A stretch of 64,000 bases of DNA, taken from Bacteroidales bacterium (GTDB lineage: Bacteria > Bacteroidota > Bacteroidia > Bacteroidales > UBA932). The notes beneath the pieces are model-generated. The model searched no databases. It saw only the letters and a list, made by a program, of their open reading frames with translations, and was not told the origin of the DNA. The translations under genes and the position numbers were made by a program. The stretch spans positions 22,347-86,346 of the forward strand of contig JAFRPH010000016.1 in assembly GCA_017429205.1 (NCBI GenBank), read 5' to 3'. This document shows positions 48,123 through 56,769 of this stretch, one piece after another (position 1 is the stretch's first letter; each line of letters starts with the position of its first letter).

Positions 48123-49555
48123 AGAAGATAGCAATCTGGGCGGCCGCCCTCTATCTGGCGGTCTCCTGCGGCGGGGGAGCCCCCGCTTACGACGGACCTT
48201 ACGAGGCCGTCGACGGGCTTTACACGATTACCGCAAAAGGGGAGACTATCCAGCTCGCGGATATGCCCGCCGGGACCTTCACGATGGGCGAGACCCTGGA
48301 CATGGGCCGCTACCGCACGCCGGCGGTGCACCAGGTGATCCTGGACGGCTTCGCCATCGGCACGACGGAAGTCACCCAGGCCCTCTGGAAGGCCGTGATG
48401 GGCTCGAATCCCAGCCCGAAGGATGTCCCGACCGCTCCGGTGACAGGCGTGACCTACAACGATGTACAGAAGTTCATGAAGAAGCTTTACAAGGCGACGG
48501 GCGTTCCGTTCCGGCTCCCGACGGAGGCCGAGTGGGAGTATGCCGCCCGGCAGCGGGAAGACATGGCCGGCGGCGCCTGGGAATGGTGCTCCGACCGCTG
48601 GACCGAGGATCTGGGCTACCATCTTGCCATCAATCCTCAGGGACCCGAGACGGGGGACCAGTACGCCCTCCGCGGCGGTAGCGCCCTGGAAAAGGACTAC
48701 AAGCCTATCACGCGCAAAGGGATGGCCCCGACCAGCAAGGCCAGCGACGTGGGCCTGCGCCTGGCCGTGTCCCTGAATGCGCCATATCCGAAGGAACTGA
48801 AGGATGTCCTCGTCGATAACAAGATTCCCCGCGAGCACTTCGAGGCCGCGGACATGAAACCCGAAACCATTACCGTGAACGGCGTCAAGTTCGACATGAT
48901 GCCCGTGGAAGGCGGCACCTTCCTGATGGGAGCTACCATTAAGGTCGCTACCTCCCGCGATGACGAGTTCCCGCCGCACGAAGTGACGCTGGACCACTTC
49001 AAGATGGGCAAATACGAAGTCACCCAGGCCCTCTGGGAGGCCGTGATGGGCAGTGTCCCGTATGGCAACCAGGGACCGAACTATCCCATCGGCAATGTCT
49101 CCTGGTACGATGTGCAGGCCTTCATCCGTCAACTCAATGCCTTGACCGGTCGGAAGTTCCGCCTTCCGACGGAGGCCGAGTGGGAGTACGCCGCCCGCGG
49201 CGGAAAGAAGAGCCACGGCTATGCCTTTGCGGGTTCACCGTACCCGCAGGGCGTCGCCCAGTACGGCTATGACGATATGCGCACACGCGAGGTCGCCCGG
49301 TATTCCCCGAACGAACTGGGCCTGTACGATATGAGTGGCAACGCGTGGGAATGGTGCCAGGACCGTCCGACCCAGTATACGGAGGAGGCCCAGACCAATC
49401 CCGTCGGCCGGGACTACGATCCGGGGGAGAACGATCTCCGCATCATGCGCGGCGGCAGCGTGGCCACTACGCCCGACAAGTGCCGCGTGACCAACCGCAA
49501 CGAATTCGACCCCAACCGGTTCCGCACCACCATCGGCTTCCGCCTGGCTTTGTAA
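48119..49555 (+). CDS. Lipoprotein with two FGE-sulfatase (SUMF1) domains
   Basis: A 478-residue lipoprotein (lipobox YLAVSC, Cys about residue 17) with two formylglycine-generating-enzyme-like domains. Domain 1 (about 50-220) is shortened: it keeps TEVTQALWKAVMGSNPS, RLPTEAEWEYAA and EWCSDRW but lacks much of the middle. Domain 2 (about 260-478) is complete, with EVTQALWEAVMG, VSWYDVQAFIRQLN, RLPTEAEWEYAARGG, GLYDMSGNAWEW and RIMRGGS. The copper-binding cysteines of true FGE are not seen, so it is probably a binding or structural protein. It is co-translated with the arginase-like protein and sits 28 bases before gcvT. Confidence 0.82.
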   Translation: MKKIAIWAAALYLAVSCGGGAPAYDGPYEAVDGLYTITAKGETIQLADMPAGTFTMGETLDMGRYRTPAVHQVILDGFAIGTTEVTQALWKAVMGSNPSPKDVPTAPVTGVTYNDVQKFMKKLYKATGVPFRLPTEAEWEYAARQREDMAGGAWEWCSDRWTEDLGYHLAINPQGPETGDQYALRGGSALEKDYKPITRKGMAPTSKASDVGLRLAVSLNAPYPKELKDVLVDNKIPREHFEAADMKPETITVNGVKFDMMPVEGGTFLMGATIKVATSRDDEFPPHEVTLDHFKMGKYEVTQALWEAVMGSVPYGNQGPNYPIGNVSWYDVQAFIRQLNALTGRKFRLPTEAEWEYAARGGKKSHGYAFAGSPYPQGVAQYGYDDMRTREVARYSPNELGLYDMSGNAWEWCQDRPTQYTEEAQTNPVGRDYDPGENDLRIMRGGSVATTPDKCRVTNRNEFDPNRFRTTIGFRLAL

Positions 49556-49583
49556 GCAAATACTAACAACCCCAAATAACACT

Positions 49584-50699
49584 ATGTCAGAAAACGTCAA
49601 TCCGGCCGAGCTCCAGAAAACCTGCCTGTACGACAGGCACGTGGCGCTGCAGGCCAAGATGAGCCCCTTCGCGGGCTTCATGATGCCCATCCAGTACGAT
49701 TCCATCACCGTGGAGCACAACGCCGTCCGGCAGAAAGTCGGCATGTTCGACGTCTCCCATATGGGCGAGGTCTTCGTCGAAGGCCCCGAGGCCGAGAAGT
49801 TCGTGAACTGGATCTTCACCAACGAGATCCGCGGCTTCGAGCCCGGCAAGGTCCTGTACGGGATGATGTGCTATCCCGACGGTGGCGTGGTGGACGACCT
49901 CCTCGTCTATCGCGAGTTCGCCCCCGAGCATTTCCTCCTGGTGGTGAACGCCGCCAACATCGACAAGGACTTCGCCTGGATCGAGGAGCACGCCAAGGGC
50001 TTCGACTGCGTGGTCCGCAACGAGTCCCCGGTATGGGGCCAGATCGCCGTCCAGGGCCCCGAGGCCGAGAAGGTGGTGGTCGAGGTGCTGGGCCTTGCGA
50101 AAGCCGCTGAATTGGGCTTCTATACCTTCTATGACACCGAGTATCAGGGCAAGCGTATGATCGTCAGCCGCACGGGGTACACCGGCGAGGACGGCTTCGA
50201 GCTGTACACCTCCCCGGAAGGCACCGTGGACCTGTGGGACCGCCTCATCGCGGCCGGCGTCCAGCCCTGCGGCCTGGGCTGCCGCGACACCCTCCGCTTC
50301 GAGGCCGGCCTGCCGCTGTACGGCGACGAGCTCAGCGCCGACATCAGCCCGGTGATGGCCGGACTGGGGATGTTCTGCAAGTACGACAAGGACTTCATCG
50401 GCAAGGAGGCGCTCCTGGCCCAGAAGGGCGGCGAGATCGTCCGCAAACTGGTCGGTATCGAAATCGAGGACAAGGCCATCCCGCGCGCCGGATATCCGGT
50501 GGAACTCGAGGACGGCACGGAAGTCGGCGTCGTCACGACCGGCTACCACTCCATCTCCCTGGACAAGAGCATCTGCTTCGCCCTCGTGGACAAGGCCTAT
50601 GCCGCCCTGGACACCCCGCTGTGGATCCGCATCCGCAAGAAGGTCTTCCCGGGCAAGGTCGTCAAAAAACGCTTCTATCAGACGAATTACAAGAAATAA
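49584..50699 (+). CDS. gcvT: Glycine cleavage T protein (aminomethyltransferase)
   Basis: A 371-residue T protein. It carries KMSPFAGFMMPIQY, VGMFDVSHMGEVFVEG, the folate-binding SRTGYTGEDGFELY and GLGCRDTLRFEAGLPLYG with the catalytic Asp-Thr. It transfers the methylene group to tetrahydrofolate and releases ammonia. It is the first gene of gcvT-H-PA-PB. No riboswitch-like structure is seen in the short gap before it. Confidence 0.96.
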   Translation: MSENVNPAELQKTCLYDRHVALQAKMSPFAGFMMPIQYDSITVEHNAVRQKVGMFDVSHMGEVFVEGPEAEKFVNWIFTNEIRGFEPGKVLYGMMCYPDGGVVDDLLVYREFAPEHFLLVVNAANIDKDFAWIEEHAKGFDCVVRNESPVWGQIAVQGPEAEKVVVEVLGLAKAAELGFYTFYDTEYQGKRMIVSRTGYTGEDGFELYTSPEGTVDLWDRLIAAGVQPCGLGCRDTLRFEAGLPLYGDELSADISPVMAGLGMFCKYDKDFIGKEALLAQKGGEIVRKLVGIEIEDKAIPRAGYPVELEDGTEVGVVTTGYHSISLDKSICFALVDKAYAALDTPLWIRIRKKVFPGKVVKKRFYQTNYKK

Positions 50700-50720
50700 A
50701 CACTTAAAACACAAAACATT

Positions 50721-51101
50721 ATGAGCAAGATTGTCGAAGGACTCAAGTATTCCGAATCCCACGAGTGGGTCAAGGTCGAGGACGGTGTGGCCGTTGTCGG
50801 CGTCTCCGATTTCGCCCAGAAAGAGATGGGTGACATCACCTATGTGGACATGCCCGACGTGGACGACGAAGTCACCGCCGGCGAAGAGTTCGGCGCCCTG
50901 GAGAGCGTGAAGGCCGCGAGCGACCTCATCAGCCCGGTTTCCGGCAAGGTGGTCGCCGTGAACGAAGAACTCGACGAGGCCCCGGAGAAGGTCAACGAGG
51001 AGGCCTACGAGAACTGGATCATCAAGGTGGAGATGTCCGATCCGTCCGAGCTGGACGCCCTGATGGACGCCGAAGCCTACAAGGCCCACATCGGAGAGTA
51101 G
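50721..51101 (+). CDS. gcvH: Glycine cleavage H protein
   Basis: A 126-residue lipoyl carrier. The lipoylated Lys is in GALESVKAASDLISP. It starts MSKIVEGLKYSESHEWVKVE and has the family-typical ITYVDMPDVDDEVTAG. It shuttles the aminomethyl group between P, T and L proteins. It is 21 bases after gcvT, and its stop is 1 base before the gcvPA ATG. Confidence 0.97.
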   Translation: MSKIVEGLKYSESHEWVKVEDGVAVVGVSDFAQKEMGDITYVDMPDVDDEVTAGEEFGALESVKAASDLISPVSGKVVAVNEELDEAPEKVNEEAYENWIIKVEMSDPSELDALMDAEAYKAHIGE

Positions 51102-51102
51102 G

Positions 51103-52431
51103 ATGGCCGGTTTCCCGTATTTCCCGCATACGGACGCCGATGTCCAGTCGATGCTGGACCGGATCGGCGTCAAGAAGGTGGAAGACCTCTATGCGGACGT
51201 TCCGAAGGAATACATCAAGAAGGGCGCCTACGCCCTTCCGGATGCGATGTCCGAGCCGGAAGTCCGCGCGTGGCTGAACGGCCTTGCCGGAATGAACGCC
51301 AAGATGAAGGTGTTCGCCGGCGCCGGCGCGTATGACCACTACACCCCTTCGGTGATTCCCTACATCACCTCCCGTTCCGAGTTCCTGACGGCCTACACGC
51401 CGTATCAGTGCGAGATTTCGCAGGGCACGCTCCGGTACATTTTCGAGTACCAGAGCATGGTTTGCGAGCTCACGGGCATGGACATTTCCAACGCGTCCCT
51501 GTACGACGGCCCGACGGCCGCGGCGGAGGCGATGAAGATGACCGTGGCCTGCACCAAGAAGAAGACGCGCGTGCTCCTGTCCAAGGGCCTGTTGCCGCAC
51601 GTGGTGAAGGTCGTGGAAACCTATGCGAAGTTCCACGGCGTGCAGATCGGCTACATCCCGGTGGCGGACGGCCAGACCTCCCTGGAGGCCCTGCAGGCCG
51701 AACTCGAGGCCGGCGACGTCGCCGGTGTCATCGTCCCGGAAATCAACCGGTTCGGCATCGTCGAGAACCACGCCGGTTTTGCCGATGCCATCCACGCGGT
51801 CAAGGCGCTTCTCGTGGAGTACTGCGACCCGTCCACCCTCGCCGTCATCAAGTCTCCGGCGGAGTGGGGAGCCGACATCGCCGTGGGCGACGGCCAGTCG
51901 CTGGGCATTCCGCTCTGCTTCGGCGGCCCGTACGTGGGCTTCATGGGCGTGAAGAAGGAGTACATGCGCAAGATGCCGGGCCGTATCGTGGGCCAGACCA
52001 CGGACAAGGACGGCAAGCGCGCCTTCGTGCTCACCCTCCAGGCCCGCGAGCAGCACATCAAGCGCGAGAAGGCCACGTCCAACATCTGCTCCAACGAGTC
52101 CCTGATGGCTCTCTGGGTGACGGTGTACCTGTCCCTGATGGGTCCGGAAGGACTCCGCGAGGTGAACAAGCTCAGCTGTGACGGCGCTCACTACCTGAAG
52201 AGTGAGCTGCTTGCGACCGGCAAGTTCGAGGATCCGTTCCCGGGCAAGCCGTTCCTGAAGGAATTCGTGCTGAAGCCCAGCAAGCATCCGGGTCTCGTGC
52301 AGAACGACCTGGAGAAGGCGGGCTTCTTCGCCGCGCTCGAGACGGAGGAGGGATATGTCTCCTTCTGCGTCACCGAGCAGCGCACCAAGGAAGAGATCGA
52401 CCAGCTGGTCAAAATCGTGAAGGAGGGCTAG
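51103..52431 (+). CDS. gcvPA: Glycine dehydrogenase (decarboxylating), subunit 1
   Basis: A 442-residue N-terminal half of the P protein. It starts with FPYFPHTDADVQSMLDRIG and has YTPYQCEISQGTLRYIFEYQS, LYDGPTAAAEAMKM and LCFGGPYVGFMG. The P protein is split into two subunits here, as in many Bacteroidota, Firmicutes and Archaea. It works with the next gene as a heterotetramer that decarboxylates glycine onto the H protein. Confidence 0.95.
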   Translation: MAGFPYFPHTDADVQSMLDRIGVKKVEDLYADVPKEYIKKGAYALPDAMSEPEVRAWLNGLAGMNAKMKVFAGAGAYDHYTPSVIPYITSRSEFLTAYTPYQCEISQGTLRYIFEYQSMVCELTGMDISNASLYDGPTAAAEAMKMTVACTKKKTRVLLSKGLLPHVVKVVETYAKFHGVQIGYIPVADGQTSLEALQAELEAGDVAGVIVPEINRFGIVENHAGFADAIHAVKALLVEYCDPSTLAVIKSPAEWGADIAVGDGQSLGIPLCFGGPYVGFMGVKKEYMRKMPGRIVGQTTDKDGKRAFVLTLQAREQHIKREKATSNICSNESLMALWVTVYLSLMGPEGLREVNKLSCDGAHYLKSELLATGKFEDPFPGKPFLKEFVLKPSKHPGLVQNDLEKAGFFAALETEEGYVSFCVTEQRTKEEIDQLVKIVKEG

Positions 52432-52434
52432 GTT

Positions 52435-53841
52435 ATGAAGTACTACGACAAACTCGTTTTCGAACTTTCGCAGAAGGGCCGTGTCGGTTACTCCCTGCCT
52501 GCCAATCGTTTCCCGGCCGCACCGGAACTTCCGGTCGAACTCCGCCGCGAGGCTTCCCTGGACCTTCCCGAGGTCAGTGAGGCCGATGTGGTGCGCCACT
52601 ACACGAACCTCTCCCAGATGAACTTCGGCGTGGACACCGGCTTCTATCCGCTGGGTTCCTGCACGATGAAGTACAACCCGAAGATCAACGAGGAGGTGGC
52701 CGCCCTGCCGGGCTTCACCGGTCTCCATCCGCTGATGCACGCGGGCCTCACCAAGGGCGCCCTTAAGGTGTACCAGGACATGAACAACTTCCTGGCCGCC
52801 ATCACGGGTCTCTATGCCTTCACCTTCGATCCTTGCGCCGGCGCGCACGGCGAATTGACCGGCCTGATGGTCATGCGCCAGTATCATATGATGCGGGGCG
52901 ACCTGAAGCGCACGAAGGTCATCGTCCCGGACAGCGCCCACGGCACGAATCCCGCTTCCGCGGCCGTCTGCGGCCTGGAAATCGTGGAAGTCAAGTCGCT
53001 GGAGAACGGCCGCGTGGACGTCGAGGCGCTGAAGCCGCTGTTGGATGACACGGTCGCCGGCATGATGATGACGAACCCGAACACGCTGGGCCTCTTCGAG
53101 ACGCAGATCAAGGAAATCACGGAACTGGTCCACGGGATCGGCGGCCTGATGTACTATGACGGCGCCAACATGAACCCGCTGATGGGCGTGGTCCGTCCGG
53201 GCGACATGGGCTTCGACATCATGCACTTGAACCTGCACAAGACCTTCTCCACGCCGCACGGCGGCGGCGGTCCGGGCTCCGGTCCGGTGGGCGTCGCCGA
53301 ACACCTGGTGGACTGCCTGCCTGACCTGCGGGTCTCCGGCTTCCACGGCAACTTCGGCGTGATCCTGCGAGCCTACGCGTACATCCTGATGCTGGGCAAG
53401 CAGAACCTCAAGAAAGTGGGCCAGTACTCGGTGCTGAGCGCCAACTACATCAAGGAATGCCTGAAGGACGCGTACAAGCTCCCGATCGAGGGCGTGTGCA
53501 AGCACGAGTTCGTCTTCGACGGCCTCATCAACGACGGGGCCCACGACGACGTCCACGGCGCCACCACGCTCGACGTGGCGAAGCGCCTGCTGGACTTCGG
53601 CTTCCACGCGCCGACCATCTACTTCCCGCTCCTGTTCCACCAGGCGCTGATGATCGAACCCACGGAAACCGAATCCAAGGAGACCATCGACGCGTTCATC
53701 GACGTGATGCACAAGATTGCGGCCGAGGCCGCCGAGGATCCCCGGATCCTGCAGGAAGCCCCGCACGGCGCTCCCATCAGCCGTCCCGACGAAACCGCCG
53801 CGGCCCGCAACCCGATCCTCAAGTTCAAGGACGCGCAGTAA
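52435..53841 (+). CDS. gcvPB: Glycine dehydrogenase (decarboxylating), subunit 2
   Basis: A 468-residue C-terminal half of the P protein with the PLP lysine in LNLHKTFSTPHGGGGPGSGP. Other family blocks are LGSCTMKYNPKINEE, FDPCAGAHGELTGLM, PDSAHGTNPASAA and YDGANMNPLMG. It starts 3 bases after gcvPA. With gcvT and gcvH, and with the lpdA-type L protein encoded elsewhere, it degrades glycine to CO2, ammonia and methylene-THF. Confidence 0.96.
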   Translation: MKYYDKLVFELSQKGRVGYSLPANRFPAAPELPVELRREASLDLPEVSEADVVRHYTNLSQMNFGVDTGFYPLGSCTMKYNPKINEEVAALPGFTGLHPLMHAGLTKGALKVYQDMNNFLAAITGLYAFTFDPCAGAHGELTGLMVMRQYHMMRGDLKRTKVIVPDSAHGTNPASAAVCGLEIVEVKSLENGRVDVEALKPLLDDTVAGMMMTNPNTLGLFETQIKEITELVHGIGGLMYYDGANMNPLMGVVRPGDMGFDIMHLNLHKTFSTPHGGGGPGSGPVGVAEHLVDCLPDLRVSGFHGNFGVILRAYAYILMLGKQNLKKVGQYSVLSANYIKECLKDAYKLPIEGVCKHEFVFDGLINDGAHDDVHGATTLDVAKRLLDFGFHAPTIYFPLLFHQALMIEPTETESKETIDAFIDVMHKIAAEAAEDPRILQEAPHGAPISRPDETAAARNPILKFKDAQ

Positions 53842-53854
53842 CCTCTTAAGACAG

Positions 53855-54009
53855 GGGAGGGGTCAGGGGTGTCCGGGGGACTCCGCTTCGCTCCGGCCCC
53901 TCCCATTGTCTCCTGCGTCCCCGCCAAGGCGGGAACTTGTATCCAACGTGCCCCTCCCCCTATACTTGTCCGGGGGTGGACAAGCCCCCGGATACCCCTG
54001 ACCCCTCCC
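53855..54009. repeat. 155-bp element bounded by 25-bp inverted repeats
   Basis: The arm at 53855-53879 (GGGAGGGGTCAGGGGTGTCC, continuing to 53879) is matched by the inverted arm at 53985-54009 with one mismatch. Inside are further hairpins: CTTGTCC/GGACAAG at 53965-53984 and CCCGCC/GGCGGG near 53926. It fills the gap after gcvPB and contains no gene. It may be a MITE-like repeat or a structured 3' end of the gcv mRNA. Confidence 0.7.
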
Positions 54010-54102
54010 ATTATTCTGTGTTTTACGTCTGATTGATTTTTTATTAGATATATTTCTTCTTATCAGATGCAAGATTTTGGAATGGGAGGATTTATTGGTT
54101 GT

Positions 54103-54822
54103 ATGAGACAGAATTACATGCGAAATATAGGTTGGACGGCGGTGGTTGTCGGCGTCCTTTGGCTGCTTGCGGGTTGCTCGAAGGGAGAGAGTTACGATTT
54201 CCTTCCCCCGGACGGGAACTATAGCTACAGCGATCCGCAGAAGGGGACGAGCAACGATCTCGCCATCGGGACGGTGCGTTCCCGGGATGGGGTGCGGTTC
54301 ATCCGGCTGGACGAGAAGAACTGCAGCCAGGTGATGAATCCCAATGAGATTGCGGACGTCAAGGATGGTACGCGGGTCTTCCTGCAGTACCGCTATGTGG
54401 TGGCGGAGAACCTCGCCGATTTCTGCACGGACGCCATCCTGGTGGAATGGGCTTCGCCGCTTGATGTGGGGAATGTGGGGGATTTGACGGCCAAGTCCCG
54501 CGGGGAAGACCCGGTGGACATCATCCTGGACTGGATGACATCGCTGGAGGACGGGTTCTTCACGCTGCATTATGCCATTCAGGCTTCCGGGAATGTGAAA
54601 CACGATTTCACGTTGTTCCGGGGGGAATCGAAGAATGACTTCATCCTGTCTCATGACGCCCACGGAGACACGAAGGGGTCCTTGATGGACGGGCTCGTGT
54701 GCTTCGACGTATCCGGTTTGCTGCCGGATACGGAGGGGAAGACCGTGGAACTGCATTTGGACTACATCGATCTGAACAATACGAAGAAACGGCTGACGGT
54801 TGAATATCAGTCTCCGAAATAG
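54103..54822 (+). CDS. NigD-like lipoprotein
   Basis: A 239-residue lipoprotein (lipobox WLLAGC, Cys about residue 25 from this start) resembling the NigD family, which is common in Bacteroidota. The body is beta-rich: IRLDEKNCSQVMNPNEIADVKDGTRVFLQYRYVV, DFCTDAILVEWASPLDVGNVG and DPVDIILDWMTSLEDGFFTLHY. NigD proteins are surface or periplasmic, and some act in bacteriocin-linked loci. The start is uncertain (54067, 54103 or 54118 all keep the lipobox); I use 54103, which has GGAGGA upstream. Its end overlaps the next gene (sigma factor). Confidence 0.75.
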   Translation: MRQNYMRNIGWTAVVVGVLWLLAGCSKGESYDFLPPDGNYSYSDPQKGTSNDLAIGTVRSRDGVRFIRLDEKNCSQVMNPNEIADVKDGTRVFLQYRYVVAENLADFCTDAILVEWASPLDVGNVGDLTAKSRGEDPVDIILDWMTSLEDGFFTLHYAIQASGNVKHDFTLFRGESKNDFILSHDAHGDTKGSLMDGLVCFDVSGLLPDTEGKTVELHLDYIDLNNTKKRLTVEYQSPK

Positions 54823-55366
54823 CCGGTCCGAGGAAGAACTGGTGCAACAGGTGCGCCGGCAGGACAAGACCGCGATGAAGATGCTCTACGATCGGTATAT
54901 AGGGTATCTTACCGCTGTTTGTGCCCGCTATATCCCGGACGACGACGAGGTCAAGGACATCCTGCAGGAGGCGTTCATCAGAGTGTTCCAGTCGATGGAC
55001 AAGTTCACTTGGCGCGGGGAAGGGTCGCTGAAGGCCTGGCTGACGCGGATTGTCGTGAACGACTCGCTCAAGTTCCTGCGGCGGAAGAAGCCGCTGCCGC
55101 TGTCGGCGACGATGGCGGAGCCGATGGACGAGGAAGAGCCCGCGTTCGACGCGGTGCCGCTGGACGTCATCCAGGGGATGATCCGGAAGCTTCCGGACGG
55201 ATACCGGACCGTGTTCAACCTCTTCGTGTTCGAGGACAAGTCCCACAAGGAGATCGCCTCCTTGCTGGGCATCAAGGAAAACAGTTCCGCCAGCCAGCTT
55301 TATCACGCGAAGGCGATGCTGGCCCGGTGGATCAAGGATTATATCAAATTGAAGGACAATGGATAA
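54800..55366 (+). CDS. ECF-type RNA polymerase sigma factor
   Basis: A 188-residue sigma-70-like factor. Region 2 (about 30-95) has MLYDRYIGYLTAVCARYI, VKDILQEAFIRVFQSM and SLKAWLTRIVVNDSLKFLRR. Region 4 (about 130-182) has LPDGYRTVFNLFVFEDKSHKEIAS and the helix-turn-helix SLLGIKENSSASQLYHAK. No ATG is available before residue 30; a TTG at 54800 gives a complete N-terminus and overlaps the NigD-like gene by 23 bases. It overlaps the next gene by 8 bases, so the three genes are probably translated together. Confidence 0.88.
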   Translation: MNISLRNSRSEEELVQQVRRQDKTAMKMLYDRYIGYLTAVCARYIPDDDEVKDILQEAFIRVFQSMDKFTWRGEGSLKAWLTRIVVNDSLKFLRRKKPLPLSATMAEPMDEEEPAFDAVPLDVIQGMIRKLPDGYRTVFNLFVFEDKSHKEIASLLGIKENSSASQLYHAKAMLARWIKDYIKLKDNG

Positions 55367-56738
55367 CGAGTGGAAAAACAGTCTGCGGAAACGCTTCTCG
55401 GACTATGCTTCCCCGGAGCCGGAAGGGCTCTGGGAGGGCATAGAGCAGGGGATTGCCGGGAAGCCGCGCAGAAAGATGCTCCCCGTCTGGATCGCCTCGG
55501 GCCTGGCGGCCGCGGCCGCCGTCGCCCTCGTCGTCTTCCTCCATCCGGAGAAGACGCTGGAGACGCCCGACCTGCAGAAGCAGGCCACCCTGGCGCAATC
55601 GGTTGCCGAGCCTGCCGATACGGTCGTTGAGCCTGTCGAAACGACCGATGATTTCGATGCTTCGACGAGCTCGGCATCTGAAATTGCGCCGGCCACTGAG
55701 CCGGGTGCTTCGACCAGCTCAGCGACCGGCTCCAAGTCCGTTCCCTTCGCCGTCGCCTCCCGCCAAACCCTGCTGGCGGATGCCGAACCTGTCGTGTCCG
55801 CCCCTGTCTCCGAAGAGACGGTTCCTGATGCTGTCAATGACCTTCATTCCCAGCTTGACAAGCAACGTCATTCCCGGCTTGACCGGGAATCTGCAGTCGA
55901 ACAAGCCACTTCTGTTGCCGAGAAGAAAGAACTGGGAGAGATGCCCGATCAGGTCGGGCATGACGATTCGACCAGGCATGACGATCAGGACGTGCTTACA
56001 GGTCAGGTTCCTGCCTCGGCGTTGATACCGGCCAACAATCGGAAGCGCTTCAGTATCAGTGCCTACGGAAACGGGGGGCAGGCATCGAGCGAGCAGTTGC
56101 AGGGGTATGGAATGAACCGGACCGGGGAGTATCTGGGGACGCGCGCTACGGGAAGCAATGTCAAGAATGACGTGAGCGGGCTGATGCGCACGCTGGCATC
56201 GAACCGGGCGTCCAGTTTCGAAGCTCATCACTCGGCCCCGTTACGGGTAGGCGTGACCGCAGCCTGGGAACTGACGCCGCACTTGAATCTCGTGAGCGGC
56301 CTGAACTGGACCTATCTGAACAGCGAATTCGAGGAGACCGCCAGCCCCATCCGGACGGTCGTCGGCCAGGATCTCGGCTATTTGGGCGTTCCGCTGCGCC
56401 TGGAGGCGGGTTTCAACGTGTGGAAGGGCCTCTGGCTCTATGCGGGTGCGGGCGGTATGGTGGAAAAAGGCCTCCTGAGCTCGTCCTGGACGAATACCCG
56501 GGTGGACGGGCAGGTGATGGAAAAGGTCAAGAATCCGAAGCCCGACACGGGCGGCCTGCTGTGGTCCGTCGGTGCGACGGCCGGCGCGGAATACCGCTTC
56601 AGTCCTTCCATCGGCCTGTATTTCACCCCGGGTGTCGAGTACCATTTCGACAATGGCTCCCAGGTCCGGTCGGCCTATACGGAGAGGCCGCTGCATTGGA
56701 ATGTGAACCTCGGCGTGCGTTTCCATTTCGGGAATTAG
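55359..56738 (+). CDS. Anti-sigma-like N-terminus, membrane helix and beta-barrel-like C-terminus
   Basis: A 459-residue protein co-translated with the ECF sigma factor. Residues 1-42 (DNEWKNSLRKRFSDYASPEPEGLWEGIEQG) look like the short cytosolic sigma-binding segment of anti-sigma proteins. Residues 43-61 are a membrane helix (IASGLAAAAAVALVVFL). Residues 62-220 are a low-complexity linker that has been lengthened by palindromic repeats. Residues 220-459 are beta-rich like an outer-membrane porin (NRKRFSISAYGNGGQ, VGVTAAWELTPHLNLVSGLNW, HWNVNLGVRFHFGN). It could couple an outer-membrane domain directly to the sigma factor; that is inference. Confidence 0.75.
   Translation: MDNEWKNSLRKRFSDYASPEPEGLWEGIEQGIAGKPRRKMLPVWIASGLAAAAAVALVVFLHPEKTLETPDLQKQATLAQSVAEPADTVVEPVETTDDFDASTSSASEIAPATEPGASTSSATGSKSVPFAVASRQTLLADAEPVVSAPVSEETVPDAVNDLHSQLDKQRHSRLDRESAVEQATSVAEKKELGEMPDQVGHDDSTRHDDQDVLTGQVPASALIPANNRKRFSISAYGNGGQASSEQLQGYGMNRTGEYLGTRATGSNVKNDVSGLMRTLASNRASSFEAHHSAPLRVGVTAAWELTPHLNLVSGLNWTYLNSEFEETASPIRTVVGQDLGYLGVPLRLEAGFNVWKGLWLYAGAGGMVEKGLLSSSWTNTRVDGQVMEKVKNPKPDTGGLLWSVGATAGAEYRFSPSIGLYFTPGVEYHFDNGSQVRSAYTERPLHWNVNLGVRFHFGN
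55621..55965. repeat. Cluster of palindromic repeats in the linker of the membrane protein
   Basis: Copies at 55621-55648 (GGTCGTT/AACGACC), 55656-55678 (GATGC/GCATC) and 55704-55727 share the core TGAGCxxGTCGAA or its inverse. Copies at 55867-55892 (ATTCCCGG/CCGGGAAT) and 55941-55965 (ATGCCCGA/TCGGGCAT) are of a second type. All are read in frame. Confidence 0.75.
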
Positions 56739-56741
56739 TTG

Positions 56742-56749
56742 TATCTTTG
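56742..56749 (+). promoter_or_regulatory. -7 box (TATCTTTG) of the two-component operon
   Basis: A perfect TAnnTTTG match, 20 bases before the ATG at 56770 and just after the previous stop codon. Confidence 0.65.
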
Positions 56750-56769
56750 TCACGACTTAGTTTGTGACA

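Noticed and set aside
54067..54102. An earlier start (54067) for the NigD-like lipoprotein
   Set aside because: It would give an overlong N-terminus before the signal helix; the later ATGs give a normal lipoprotein signal, though the choice between 54103 and 54118 stays open.
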